A DNA stretch of 64,000 nt from an uncultured Acidimicrobiales bacterium (GCA_958295925.1 CATQHL010000001.1:2156780-2220779), one strand, 5' to 3'; shown: positions 52,601 to 59,998, counted from the stretch's first letter. The notes: a model not told the origin generated them from the letters alone. Numbers and translations are program-made.

Positions 52601-53977
52601 GGTTTGGAGGGCGTGTTGAGTGTGGAGTGTTTGGGTTTGGAGGGCGTGTTGAGTGTGGAGGGTTTAGGGAGGCTGTGGCGAGTGTTGGGTGATGAGGGGC
52701 TGGAGAGTTTGTTGGAAGCGGCGGCGTTGTTGAAGGCTGATGGTTATTTGGATATGGGTATTCCGTTGGAGTCGGATGTCGGAGTACTGTTGGGGAGGTT
52801 GGCGGGTGAGGGCGGGTTCCTCAGCGAGGCTGATTTGTGGTGGTTGTCGAGTGCCTTCAGTTGGAGGGATTTATTGGAATTTGCGTACATTTGTGACGAG
52901 GAGTGTTTGCTTGAATTTGCTGAATCCATGCGCATCGGCCCAGAGGGATTCAGGGTGAGGCTGGTTAGGGATGGTCGCGGCGTTGGCTATAATTATGGTG
53001 AGGTTAGTCATGAGGAGGTTAGTTATGAGGAGGTTGAGGCGTGGGCGTATTATGAGCGCGCTAGGGTGGAGTGGGATCGGGATCAGTTTGATGTCAATGA
53101 TCGTTCCACGGCTTTGGGTGCGTTTTGCTGGGCTGTATTGCGTGTGCAGTTTGCTTTGAGTTGGTACACCAGGAGTTTTTCGCTTAGGGAGACCGCTAAT
53201 TTGTTTGTTTGGCATTGGGAGCGGGAGGCTTCGAAGCGGGGGATTGAGTTGCCTTGGGTGAGGGGTCCGGTTGACGGTAATGTCGTGTTGAGGCGTGTCA
53301 TATTGGATGTCACGGCACCGGAGGTCAGAGGGGTGGTTTTTGGTCCTGGCTTGCCGTCGGTTCTGCGGCCTGCGGCTGAGTTGATATATGGGGTTTATGA
53401 TGAGTTGCTGGCTTTGCCTGTTTATCGTGTGAGGCCGACGATTGACGAGTTGTCGGGTTATCGCCATGTTAGTGATCTCACTGAAGAGGGGATCGCTGAG
53501 ATTTGGCCGGAGGAGTTTGAGGTAGAGTTGGGGGACTACGGTCTAGGGGATGTCATGTTTGCGGTGTGGGGTTTCCTGGGAGCTGATGATGAGATCCGGG
53601 GGCTTCTCAATGCCGAGTGTGGGAGGCGCCCGGTGTCGGATCTCATGGAGAGTGCCTGCCCGGCCTGGGTGGCTGAGCTCGTTAACTATTGTTATGGTCA
53701 TAGGAGAGTTTCAGAGCAGGAGAGTGTTTTCTCGTGCCCTATTTTTCTCAGTAAAGAGGCTATTTTGCTCAGAACGGATTGGTTGGGTCTTGGTCAAATT
53801 TATGTTGCTGGTATTTATGATGAGTGCGTGTTGTTGGTGAGTGAGGATGAGTTAAAAGATTTTATAAAAGATGATATCCGGAGTTGGGGGGGTGACGGGA
53901 ACGTTGTGGAGGCGACAAAGTTGTGGAGGTATTTTGGCGAGTTTTCGGAATTGTGGCGAGGTTCCGGAGATGAGTGA
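49613..53977 (+). CDS. Triple-domain lipoprotein of the IWPEEF family (1,454 residues)
   Basis: The signal peptide CCVLVLLFASC gives a lipobox at about residue 24. Three copies of the family domain follow. Domain 1 (about 90-400) is the most diverged: MGAFCWVVLKI, VEEEASDRGLELSWETGSVD, EEIIEIWSEEFEVEL, ACPSWVSEV. Domain 2 (about 405-800) and domain 3 (about 830-1450) are closer to the unit copies, with SLGAFCWAVLHVQ or ALGAFCWAVLRVQ, WHLEREASKRGIELSW or WHWEREASKRGIELPW, IAEIWPEEFE twice, SCPDWVAEL and ACPAWVAEL. An extra short LSVECLGLEG-rich segment precedes domain 3. ATG start with a good GTGAAGGAG site, unlike the GTG starts of the others. Base composition of the first kilobase is clearly richer in A and T. 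Confidence 0.8.
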   Translation: MVLNIIGSFWHWCACCVLVLLFASCTADTSEGVGLSSDSAVTESRAPSVPPYAGEGGTVPSPNILDSSSSTMLEDFSTTTSSSGAESRNRITSTDDLENASEGELGLDEVLSDEDVSKLTQFFEMMIAGLLTRPDYSSDSDEYIVAMAFHKRALLEEDPYGIDDNDLSSPMGAFCWVVLKINLAMHTMRAGPWSPFGGYANLRLWYVEEEASDRGLELSWETGSVDIPTLRRVLSQTTSPKVRDLVLDSKLPSNLHSIAQDLYALLDELLELPLVRIRPTVEDLLDSYGIVEDLFDSRGLPYRGLEGITEEEIIEIWSEEFEVELNYDAYERYERWSEGIEREGIRDLLNDECKQLTTAGLYENACPSWVSEVLPTDCRIPEKEPRYGCPFGGCETEGEVGGASADEPQESVLSVLSVESIERMRRVFGDEGLSELVEEADSLKADGSLLQAEGMVFAKLAGTDGHFTEEGLGWLAYKYNLSDVLLIAQNFFEDQLLVSAELVRDNVKELFEGNRNSGYSDGEVKAWAYYERTEAEWDRDQFGINDRSTSLGAFCWAVLHVQSVLRLRDTAKLTPEQATNLKVWHLEREASKRGIELSWETDPVDGDDVLRRALLEVTAPEVKGVVFGPGLPSALRPGAEGLYGFYDELLALPIYRVRPTVEELAGYRRVRDLTEEGIAEIWPEEFEIRLRDADWAKVEEARKALLRDEEVRGLLNAECKKRQTSDLVEKSCPDWVAELVPICGLHGFLSELENIFACPIFYSERVVGDSGEGSSECELLVSEDEYANYIRNLVGGESAPSPDSSGTTGASAVYAGSGGVSSGEPQREVLSVECLGLDGVLSVECLGLECVLNMKGLGRLRRVLHYEGLTVLLEVGKVRWEDGYVDAGVPSDFGVLLGWLVGKDGFLSGADLWWLAYSVDWEDALEFAYIVDWESFLQKLNPCSAVRGDSEVSETAPSPAPSSAGVVPDVSGRGGNDAGAVSGGTPRSGVLSMECLGLEGVLSVECLGLEGVLSVEGLGRLWRVLGDEGLESLLEAAALLKADGYLDMGIPLESDVGVLLGRLAGEGGFLSEADLWWLSSAFSWRDLLEFAYICDEECLLEFAESMRIGPEGFRVRLVRDGRGVGYNYGEVSHEEVSYEEVEAWAYYERARVEWDRDQFDVNDRSTALGAFCWAVLRVQFALSWYTRSFSLRETANLFVWHWEREASKRGIELPWVRGPVDGNVVLRRVILDVTAPEVRGVVFGPGLPSVLRPAAELIYGVYDELLALPVYRVRPTIDELSGYRHVSDLTEEGIAEIWPEEFEVELGDYGLGDVMFAVWGFLGADDEIRGLLNAECGRRPVSDLMESACPAWVAELVNYCYGHRRVSEQESVFSCPIFLSKEAILLRTDWLGLGQIYVAGIYDECVLLVSEDELKDFIKDDIRSWGGDGNVVEATKLWRYFGEFSELWRGSGDE
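52097..52195 (+). repeat. 33-bp in-frame repeat block (VLSVECLGLEG type)
   Basis: Two good copies (52097-52129 and 52130-52162) and one degenerate copy of a 33-base unit, derived from the start of the LSVEGLGRL block of this family. Confidence 0.8.
52580..52678 (+). repeat. 33-bp in-frame repeat block, three copies
   Basis: Three 33-base units (52580, 52613, 52646) encode VLSMECLGLEG, VLSVECLGLEG and VLSVEGLGRLW, an expansion of the same seed as at 52097. Confidence 0.9.
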
Positions 53978-53998
53978 TTGACGGGCATGCCGGTTGGG

Positions 53999-54100
53999 AG
54001 CGGCGGGTACGGTCATCCCTCAGAAGCGGCCTTGCGGAGCAGGGACATCTGCCGTGGCAGGGCGTTGCTGGCTTGCGCCGCGGCGGGTGTGAATGATTAA
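53999..54100 (+). pseudogene. 3' stub of a pilin-like gene
   Basis: SGGYGHPSEAALRSRDICRG matches the C-terminus of the pilin-like copies (GGYSDPSDAAFQSRDVCRGR), then reads on for 13 residues to a TAA. The rest of the gene is absent; the stub lies just after the large lipoprotein gene, as the pilin-like gene does in each unit. Confidence 0.75.
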
Positions 54101-54111
54101 GCTGATAACCA

Positions 54112-55419
54112 GTGTTCGGGCTCAATGTGAGGTGTTCGGTGTGTAGGCGTCTGCGGTGCTGGCTGGTGGTGTTGGCTGTTTGGGGGTTGGCGGCCGCTGG
54201 CTGCTCTTCGGGCGCGCCCAGCGGGGCGGGTGGCTCTCCGGTGGGGGATTCGGCGCCTGCGCCGCCGGTCGCGGTTGAGGGTGGTATTGAGGCTTCGGGG
54301 GGCGTAACCGCTCCCTCCAGCACTGCGGCTTCGAGCGCTGCTTTGCAGTCTGGTGAAAGCGTTTCCCCAAGCTCGGGCACTGATGCTCCCTTGAGCCGGG
54401 AGATGTCTAGTGATGAGAATGGACTTGAGGAATTGGATGATCTTAATGAGGCGGATGCATTGAGTAGTAGTGAAGAAGATTCAGAGAAGTTCAGGTCCGA
54501 AGATCTCGGCGAGGAGGACACTGATAAGTTATTGTATGCTGCGTACTATGGGCGGCCGGATGATATTACTGGTGCCCCTGATAGCTATATTGCCGCTAGA
54601 GCATTTTACTTGCGGGCATTAATTGAGGGTGACCCGTATGGAATCGACTTAATTGATCGGTCGACGCCGGAGGGAACTCTTTGTTGGATTATGATGCGAG
54701 TACTTGTCATACCGTGGTGGTGGACTGAAGCGCGCTTGTATAGTATTCAACTGTGGCACTATGAGCAGGAGGCCGCTAATCGTCTGATCGAATTGCCTTG
54801 GGAGACGTCTTGGCCGCTTGATTATCCGACTTCCTTCAGGAGCGTGTTGCTGGAGGTCACCGCCTCTGAGGTTAGGGATACCGTTCTGTCTTCGGGTCTG
54901 TTGCCGCCACTTCACTGGTTAGCAAGGATTTTCTTTGCGTCAGCCGATGAGCACTTGTCCTTAGCCGATGAGGTCGATGAGGCCTTAGCCGATGAGGTCG
55001 ATGAGGTCGATGAGAGCTTGTTCTGGTCTACTCCCGAGGCTGAGGATCTTGCGTTATTGCCGGGCCTTGAAGAGATCACAGAAGAAGAGATAATTCAAAT
55101 TTGGCCGACTGATTTTGACATTTATGCTGATGTTTTCGTGATTCTTGAACAGGAATTGGTTGGACAGGAATTGGAGGTTCTGTCATCGAAGTACTCCGTG
55201 CGGGATGAGGGGGTTGCGGAATTGTCGTTTTCGAGGGCGGATATTGCGGAATTGTTGGGCGCAGATTGTAGGTTCCGCTCGCTGGCAGGTCAGCTTGAGA
55301 GATCGTGTCCGCCCTGGGTCGAGGAGGCTCTTCCTTCCCGCTGCTGGATACCTGAGAACACGAGCCGCTGGGTGTGCCCATTCCATCCCTTAGGCGATTG
55401 CGAATCCACGGGCGAATAG
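54112..55419 (+). CDS. Lipoprotein of the IWPEEF family, diverged copy 5
   Basis: A 435-residue lipoprotein (signal peptide LRCWLVVLAVWGLAAAGC) most like domain 1 of the large lipoprotein: TPEGTLCWIMMRV, WHYEQEAANRLIELPWETSW, EVTASEVRDTVLSSGLLPPL, ITEEEIIQIWPTDFDIY, GADCRFRSLAGQLERSCPPW and a Cys-rich end (SRCWIPENTSRWVCPFHPLG). A 24-base duplication at 54961-55008 encodes LADEVDEA twice. The central part is less GC-rich than the unit copies. Start is GTG at 54112 or an in-frame codon shortly after. Confidence 0.75.
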   Translation: MFGLNVRCSVCRRLRCWLVVLAVWGLAAAGCSSGAPSGAGGSPVGDSAPAPPVAVEGGIEASGGVTAPSSTAASSAALQSGESVSPSSGTDAPLSREMSSDENGLEELDDLNEADALSSSEEDSEKFRSEDLGEEDTDKLLYAAYYGRPDDITGAPDSYIAARAFYLRALIEGDPYGIDLIDRSTPEGTLCWIMMRVLVIPWWWTEARLYSIQLWHYEQEAANRLIELPWETSWPLDYPTSFRSVLLEVTASEVRDTVLSSGLLPPLHWLARIFFASADEHLSLADEVDEALADEVDEVDESLFWSTPEAEDLALLPGLEEITEEEIIQIWPTDFDIYADVFVILEQELVGQELEVLSSKYSVRDEGVAELSFSRADIAELLGADCRFRSLAGQLERSCPPWVEEALPSRCWIPENTSRWVCPFHPLGDCESTGE

Positions 55420-55568
55420 ACAGTTTGATGATCGTTTTTCGTCAGGTGTGTAGAGTGGATCGAAGAGGAGGGGTGGGGTGGCTGTTGCTCCCTAGAAGTG
55501 GATGACGTATTTGTTGCGGAATCTTCCATATTGCTGCCCAAATCAGATTCTGTTGGTGGTGGAGTCTC

Positions 55569-56384
55569 GTGTCGGTGTGTAGGCGTCTGCGGTGCTGGCT
55601 GGTGGTGTTGGCTGTTTGGGGATTGCTGGCAGCGGGCTGCTCATCGGGCGCGCCCGGCGGGGAGGGCGGCTCCCCTGTGGGGGGCCCGGCGCCTGCGCCG
55701 CCGGCCGCGGTTGAGGGCGATATTTCGGGTTCCGGGAGCCGCTCTGCTGTTTCTAGCACGTCGGCGGTGCCCACTGATGCCGCTGATGCCGTGCCCGTGT
55801 CGGGGCTGGGGGGCGTGTTGAGTGTGGAGGGTTTGGGGAGGCTGCGGAGGGTGCTGGGCGATGAGGGGCTGGAGGGGCTGGTGGAGGAGGCTGAGTTGCT
55901 GGCTGCGCGGGTTTATCGTGTGAGGCCGACGGTTGAGGAGTTGTCTGCTTATAGCCGTGTAAGTGACCTCACTGAGGGGGGGATCGTCGAGATTTGGCCT
56001 GAGGAGTTCGAGATCAGTTTGAGGGACGAGGATTTGGCGAAGGTCGATGAGGCGATGAGGGTCTTTCTGCGGGGTGGGGAGGTTCGGGGGATTCTCAACG
56101 CTGAATGCAAGCAACGACTGGTGTCGGAGCGTTTGGAGAGGTCCTGTCCCGACTGGGTGGTTGAGGTTGTTCTCGTTTGTGGTTTTTATGGGCCTATTTT
56201 GGAACGGGATAATATTTTCTCGTGCCCTGTTTTCCCCAGCGAAGAGGCATTAGAGAGTGGCGGTTTTCATCTTAATAAGGATTGTGTGTTGTTGGTAAGC
56301 GAGGAGGAGTTGGGGGACTATATTCGGGGTTTGGGGGGCGGCGAGGATGATGTGGAGGAGCATTTGCGGATGTGGGGTGAGTGA
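55569..56384 (+). CDS. Lipoprotein of the IWPEEF family, internally deleted copy 6
   Basis: 271 residues. The signal peptide RRLRCWLVVLAVWGLLAAGC and the GRLRRVLGDEGLEGLVEEAE block are joined directly to YRVRPTVEELSAYSRVSDLT. The central GAFCW, WHxEREA and FGPGLPS blocks are missing without loss of frame. The C-terminal blocks IVEIWPEEFEISL, LNAECKQRL, SCPDWVVEV and SCPVFPSEEA are present. The junction LLAARVYRV looks like recombination between two LLA-type sequences. GTG start. Confidence 0.75.
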   Translation: MSVCRRLRCWLVVLAVWGLLAAGCSSGAPGGEGGSPVGGPAPAPPAAVEGDISGSGSRSAVSSTSAVPTDAADAVPVSGLGGVLSVEGLGRLRRVLGDEGLEGLVEEAELLAARVYRVRPTVEELSAYSRVSDLTEGGIVEIWPEEFEISLRDEDLAKVDEAMRVFLRGGEVRGILNAECKQRLVSERLERSCPDWVVEVVLVCGFYGPILERDNIFSCPVFPSEEALESGGFHLNKDCVLLVSEEELGDYIRGLGGGEDDVEEHLRMWGE

Positions 56385-56495
56385 TTGGCAGGCATGCCAG
56401 TTGGGGGCGGTGAAGGTTTGGGGGGAGGGTGGCGGCTTGGGCGACGTCGTCGGGGGAGGTCGGCGTGCAACGGCTGGTTAAAGGTCTTGCGGATA

Positions 56496-56600
56496 TGTGG
56501 GTGGGGCTCGGGCAGTGAGATGAGTCGTGGCGATTGTAATGTGAGCGTGCCTGTTCAGCGTTTCGGGTGTTCCGCCTAGTAGACACGTCTAGAGCCGATA
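56496..56600 (+). pseudogene. Ricin-domain remnant (short)
   Basis: The stretch from ATGTGGGTGGGGCTCGGG to the segment GTGTTCCGCCTAGTAGACAC aligns base by base with the ricin part of the effector copies (TATGTGGGCGGCGCC and GTGTTCCGCCTTGTGG) but is full of stops in every frame. The preceding 56385-56495 holds nothing recognised. Confidence 0.5.
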
Positions 56601-56601
56601 A

Positions 56602-57192
56602 GTGCGGATAACGTTGGCGAGCGTGCGGCGAACAAGGCGGTTGGCCAGTCGGCGGAGAACGAACAGGGGGACAATTACTTTATTGGCCCGTGTTGGTTCG
56701 GTTTTGGCGGCACTGATCGGCTTTAGCGGCGTTTCTTCAAGGGAGGCAAATCGTGATGAGGGAGAGGAGCGCGGCCTTGGCACTTTGGAGTGGATTTTGT
56801 TGGTAGCCGCCGCTGGCGGGCTCGCCACCCTTGGCATAATCATCGTAAGGGGGGCTGCTGACGAAGCAGGGGATTCCGTGGATGAGAGTGTGGACAGGAT
56901 GGTTGCCGTGGCGGAACATTATGTAAGTGGGCACGAAACAATTGTCAACAATCAACGAATGCTTCTTGGCGAGGAGGCAAGGTTCGGTTGCGCGAGAAGC
57001 GCTTCCCCCTGGGCTGAGAAATACGGAAACCAGTTCGTATTCAGGTGGAGCCTTGACTACGACAAAGACGGGCAAAACGACATCGATCTTGCAAAAAAGG
57101 ACCACGACGGGAACATTATCCGCAAATCCGATGGCAGTATTGATTATGAGTACCAACGGGGATACTGCCGTGCTATTCCGATTATCTCTTGA
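56602..57192 (+). CDS. Pilin-like protein with canonical Glu and a calcium-loop motif
   Basis: 196 residues from GTG 56602. A basic leader ends at ERG, followed by LGTLEWILLVAAAGGLATLG, a Flp-type prepilin pattern with Glu at +5 and a hydrophobic helix. The mature part has FGCARS and YCRAIP as the only two Cys and DYDKDGQNDID, a DxDxDGxxD loop as in EF-hand or dockerin Ca2+ sites. It is shorter than and different in the mature part from the other pilin-like copies, and lies at the end of the effector locus. Low-GC codons towards its end. Possible minor pilin; not certain. Confidence 0.6.
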   Translation: MRITLASVRRTRRLASRRRTNRGTITLLARVGSVLAALIGFSGVSSREANRDEGEERGLGTLEWILLVAAAGGLATLGIIIVRGAADEAGDSVDESVDRMVAVAEHYVSGHETIVNNQRMLLGEEARFGCARSASPWAEKYGNQFVFRWSLDYDKDGQNDIDLAKKDHDGNIIRKSDGSIDYEYQRGYCRAIPIIS

Positions 57193-57287
57193 AGATACAG
57201 CTGACAATCGAACGAATAACGGCATGATTGAACATCCGACGAAGACGGCAACCTCACAGCCGGCGTCAGTGGGCAGAGGAGCTGAGC

Positions 57288-58091
57288 ATGCGGGAGACGC
57301 TTGAGGGAGTCGAGGAGATCTTTGATCGAAGGCCTAAGGGTGACACCACCGAAACCTTCAATGCGCTCTGGGCGCTGAGCGAGGAACTGATGGCCAAGCT
57401 GCGGCGCCGATTTGAGTTGAGGCGCGACCCCAGCACAGAGCATCTCGAGTCGTACAGGGGAAATGCAGAGCACCCCTCCGGCAGACTGGCGGCTTATGCG
57501 GGGCCTGAGGTCGACTGGCTGGTGCACAGCTGGATCGGCAACCCCCCGATGGGTTTCACGAACATGCACGTCACCGCCTGGCTGGGGCCGCAGATCGACG
57601 TTCCGCACTTCGGGTTTGCCGCCGGCACGCTGCCCGACATGTGGTTCTACGTGGACTACATCCCTCGCTCCGACTTGATCCTTGACACCGATGCCCTCGA
57701 CCGCTACTACGCCCCGCTGAACGAGCAGTTCCTGGCGGCCCGAGCCGACCTGGGGTTGGTGCCTTTCACATCCAAGGCTCTCTATGTCCGACAGGCGCTC
57801 TCGGATGTCGCCCTCTGCTTCACCACCGAGGCCGACGAAGGGCGCATCGCCCAGCTGGGCGGGTTTGCTCACGACAGGCTGGACCGCTGGCTCCGTTTCG
57901 TGGACGAGGCACGCCCTGTAGCGGCTGCCCGCCGCCCCAGGCTGGCGGCCGACGACCTGGCCCGGCGGCGCACCATAGCCGAGCGCGATCCTGCCAACAT
58001 AATGGGTGTGCGATTTTTCGGCGAGGAGATGACCAGCCGCCTTGTGCGGGCGCTCTGGGGCGCCGACAGAGCCCTGCCGCGACCGGGCTGA
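57288..58091 (+). CDS. Red chlorophyll catabolite reductase-like protein
   Basis: A 267-residue protein resembling plant RCCR (ACD2), a member of the ferredoxin-dependent bilin reductase fold. Matching regions in order: WLVHSWIGNPPMGFTNMHVT, VDYIPRSDLILDTDALDRYY, LVPFTSKALYVRQALSD and the C-terminal block with the residues RRRTIAERDP and VRFFGEEMTSRLVRAL. Plant RCCR reduces red chlorophyll catabolite with ferredoxin. ATG at 57288 behind GAGGAG is preferred over GTG 57228. The Rieske oxygenase follows after 42 bases. The call is from remembered plant sequences, without a database search. Confidence 0.72.
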   Translation: MRETLEGVEEIFDRRPKGDTTETFNALWALSEELMAKLRRRFELRRDPSTEHLESYRGNAEHPSGRLAAYAGPEVDWLVHSWIGNPPMGFTNMHVTAWLGPQIDVPHFGFAAGTLPDMWFYVDYIPRSDLILDTDALDRYYAPLNEQFLAARADLGLVPFTSKALYVRQALSDVALCFTTEADEGRIAQLGGFAHDRLDRWLRFVDEARPVAAARRPRLAADDLARRRTIAERDPANIMGVRFFGEEMTSRLVRALWGADRALPRPG

Positions 58092-58133
58092 ATCAACCAC
58101 CGAACGGAAACAAGTAGACAACCAAGGAGAGCG

Positions 58134-59288
58134 ATGCTGATCAAGAACCAGTGGTACGCCGTGGAGTTCGGGGCAGCCGTAGCCGAGGCGCCGGTGAAGG
58201 TGAGCGTGCTCGGTCACGACCTTGCGCTGTTCCGCACTTCGGACGGCACGATTCACGCCCACTCAGACCTGTGCGTTCACCGGGGCGGCTCCCTTTCGGG
58301 CGGGCGGGTGGTCGACGACTGCGTGGAATGCCCGTATCACGGCTGGCGCTACAACTCCGAAGGGCGCTGCGTGAGCATCCCGGCGAACCGTGCAGGCTCG
58401 GCCATCCCCCGGAAGGCCCGCGTCGACACTTACCCTGCCGAGGAGCGCTACGGGTTCGTCTGGGTCTTCCTTGGCGACGCTGCGGAATCGGAGCGCCCCC
58501 CGATGCCCAGGCTCGCTGACCTCGAGGAAACGCCCGAGGCTCGACTTGAGGGCTACCGGTCGGTGACCGGCACCTTCACCTGGCGGGCGAACTACGACCG
58601 GGTGCTGGAGAATGCGGTGGACATCGCCCACACCCCTTTCGTGCACGCAGGGTCGTTCGGCAATCCAGAAAAGCCTGAGATAGCAGATTACGACCTCGAA
58701 CGCACCGTGGTAGACGGCCACCTCGTGGCGGTCACCGCCACCGTGGGCCTCGACCCGCCCGCACCAAGGGGCATCTGGGCAAAGGTCTACCGCAGCGAGG
58801 GGGAGCGCCCGCCGGTGCGGACCACTACAGGCTTCTACCCTCCGAACGTGTCCATGCTCATTGTTCGCCCCCCGTTGGGGGAGATACGCATCTACACGGC
58901 GAACGTCCCCATCGACGAGCACCGCACGATCTCAAAGTTCTGCATGCTGCGCAACTTCTTCACGGGTGGCTGGGCAGACAGGGATTCCGTCAAGCGAACG
59001 CTCAAGATCTTCGGTCAAGACCGGGCCACGGTTGAGTCGCAGCGCCCGGAACTGCTGCCTTTCGACCTCTCCGCCGAGCTGCACGTGCGCTCAGACGCCG
59101 TTCAGCTGGCATACAGGCGGTGGAGGCAGGAGCGTCTCGAGGAGGGCCTGGGACTGGCCATCCCCACCGACGAGGAGTCGGCTAGGCACGCGGCGGTGAT
59201 CCCCTCCCCGGCTCGGGCGTCGGACAGTGAGATGGCCAACGCCTGGGTGTTTCCCGCGGTGCGCTCAGAGGGGGGAAACGGGGCGTGA
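58134..59288 (+). CDS. Rieske 2Fe-2S oxygenase, pheophorbide-oxygenase-like or VanA-like
   Basis: A 384-residue oxygenase alpha subunit. The Rieske centre is in LCVHRGGSLSGG (C-x-H) and CVECPYHGWRYN (C-x2-H). The mononuclear iron site is in YDRVLENAVDIAHTPFVHAG (Asn, Asp, two His). The N-terminus MLIKNQWYAVEFGAAVAE is typical of the PaO/VanA group. It lacks the C-terminal membrane helices and CxxC of plant pheophorbide a oxygenase, so it is a soluble relative; its place between two RCCR-like genes points to tetrapyrrole ring opening, whereas sequence alone also allows aromatic demethylation. ATG behind AAGGAGAG; the next gene overlaps by four bases. Confidence 0.85.
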   Translation: MLIKNQWYAVEFGAAVAEAPVKVSVLGHDLALFRTSDGTIHAHSDLCVHRGGSLSGGRVVDDCVECPYHGWRYNSEGRCVSIPANRAGSAIPRKARVDTYPAEERYGFVWVFLGDAAESERPPMPRLADLEETPEARLEGYRSVTGTFTWRANYDRVLENAVDIAHTPFVHAGSFGNPEKPEIADYDLERTVVDGHLVAVTATVGLDPPAPRGIWAKVYRSEGERPPVRTTTGFYPPNVSMLIVRPPLGEIRIYTANVPIDEHRTISKFCMLRNFFTGGWADRDSVKRTLKIFGQDRATVESQRPELLPFDLSAELHVRSDAVQLAYRRWRQERLEEGLGLAIPTDEESARHAAVIPSPARASDSEMANAWVFPAVRSEGGNGA

Positions 59289-59998
59289 GCCTCACCCGGG
59301 ACCTGGCGGAGGAGACACTCGCCGCCATTCGTGGGCCGCTAGGCCTGACGCAGGTTATAAATCAAGAGCTTCGCAGCGCGACCGACGGCGCGATGGTGGG
59401 GCATCACCTGGTGCTCAAGGGCGCCGCAGTTTCAGTGGTGAACGTGGCGATGACTGTCGACGCCTTTGGTCTTGACAGCCACATGATCTTTGCCTTTACC
59501 CCGCCGGAAAGCTCCGTGCCTCACTTCACGCTCGACTCCGTGAAGGCCGGGGGAAGCTACGCCTTTCACCTCGATCTCATCCCCAGGGTTGACCCCGGCG
59601 CCAACCTGGACTATTTGAATCACTGCTTTTTGCCGCTCACCGAGGCGCACGACGCCGCGGCCGGCATCGACGGGCTGACGCCTGCCCACCTCTCCCCGCA
59701 ACAGTGGCAGCTGATGAGCTCCTGGATGCTGGCTCACCGAGCCGACGAGGCCGCCTTTTCCTCCATCGGCCCCACGGTGGCCGCTTACAGGGATCACTGG
59801 TTGACGCTGGTGCGTGACGGGGTGCCGCCCGAGGCTGTCGGGGGCGTCTCTGCGAAGGATTTGGACCGGCGTGACAGGCGAAACCGATCGGCCATCTTCA
59901 ACCCCGAGGTCGATCCGGTCTGGGCGCTGGTCGACCGGCTGCTGGGGGCGGAGGTGAGCGCCGGACTCCGTGAAAGCCTGCGGGCCGCCGGCCGGTGA
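59285..59998 (+). CDS. Second RCCR-like protein
   Basis: A 237-residue paralogue of the gene at 57288. Shared pattern: VPHFTLDSVKAGGSYAFHLD followed by LIPRVDPGANLDYLNHCF (compare VPHFGFAAGTLPDMWFYVDY and IPRSDL), and a C-terminal LDRRDRRNRSAIFNPEVDP followed by a GAEVSAGLRESL helix. It is shorter at the N-terminus. GTG start within the Rieske stop (GTGA overlap), so expression is tightly coupled. A different reduction step or a heteromeric partner is possible. Confidence 0.65.
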   Translation: MSLTRDLAEETLAAIRGPLGLTQVINQELRSATDGAMVGHHLVLKGAAVSVVNVAMTVDAFGLDSHMIFAFTPPESSVPHFTLDSVKAGGSYAFHLDLIPRVDPGANLDYLNHCFLPLTEAHDAAAGIDGLTPAHLSPQQWQLMSSWMLAHRADEAAFSSIGPTVAAYRDHWLTLVRDGVPPEAVGGVSAKDLDRRDRRNRSAIFNPEVDPVWALVDRLLGAEVSAGLRESLRAAGR

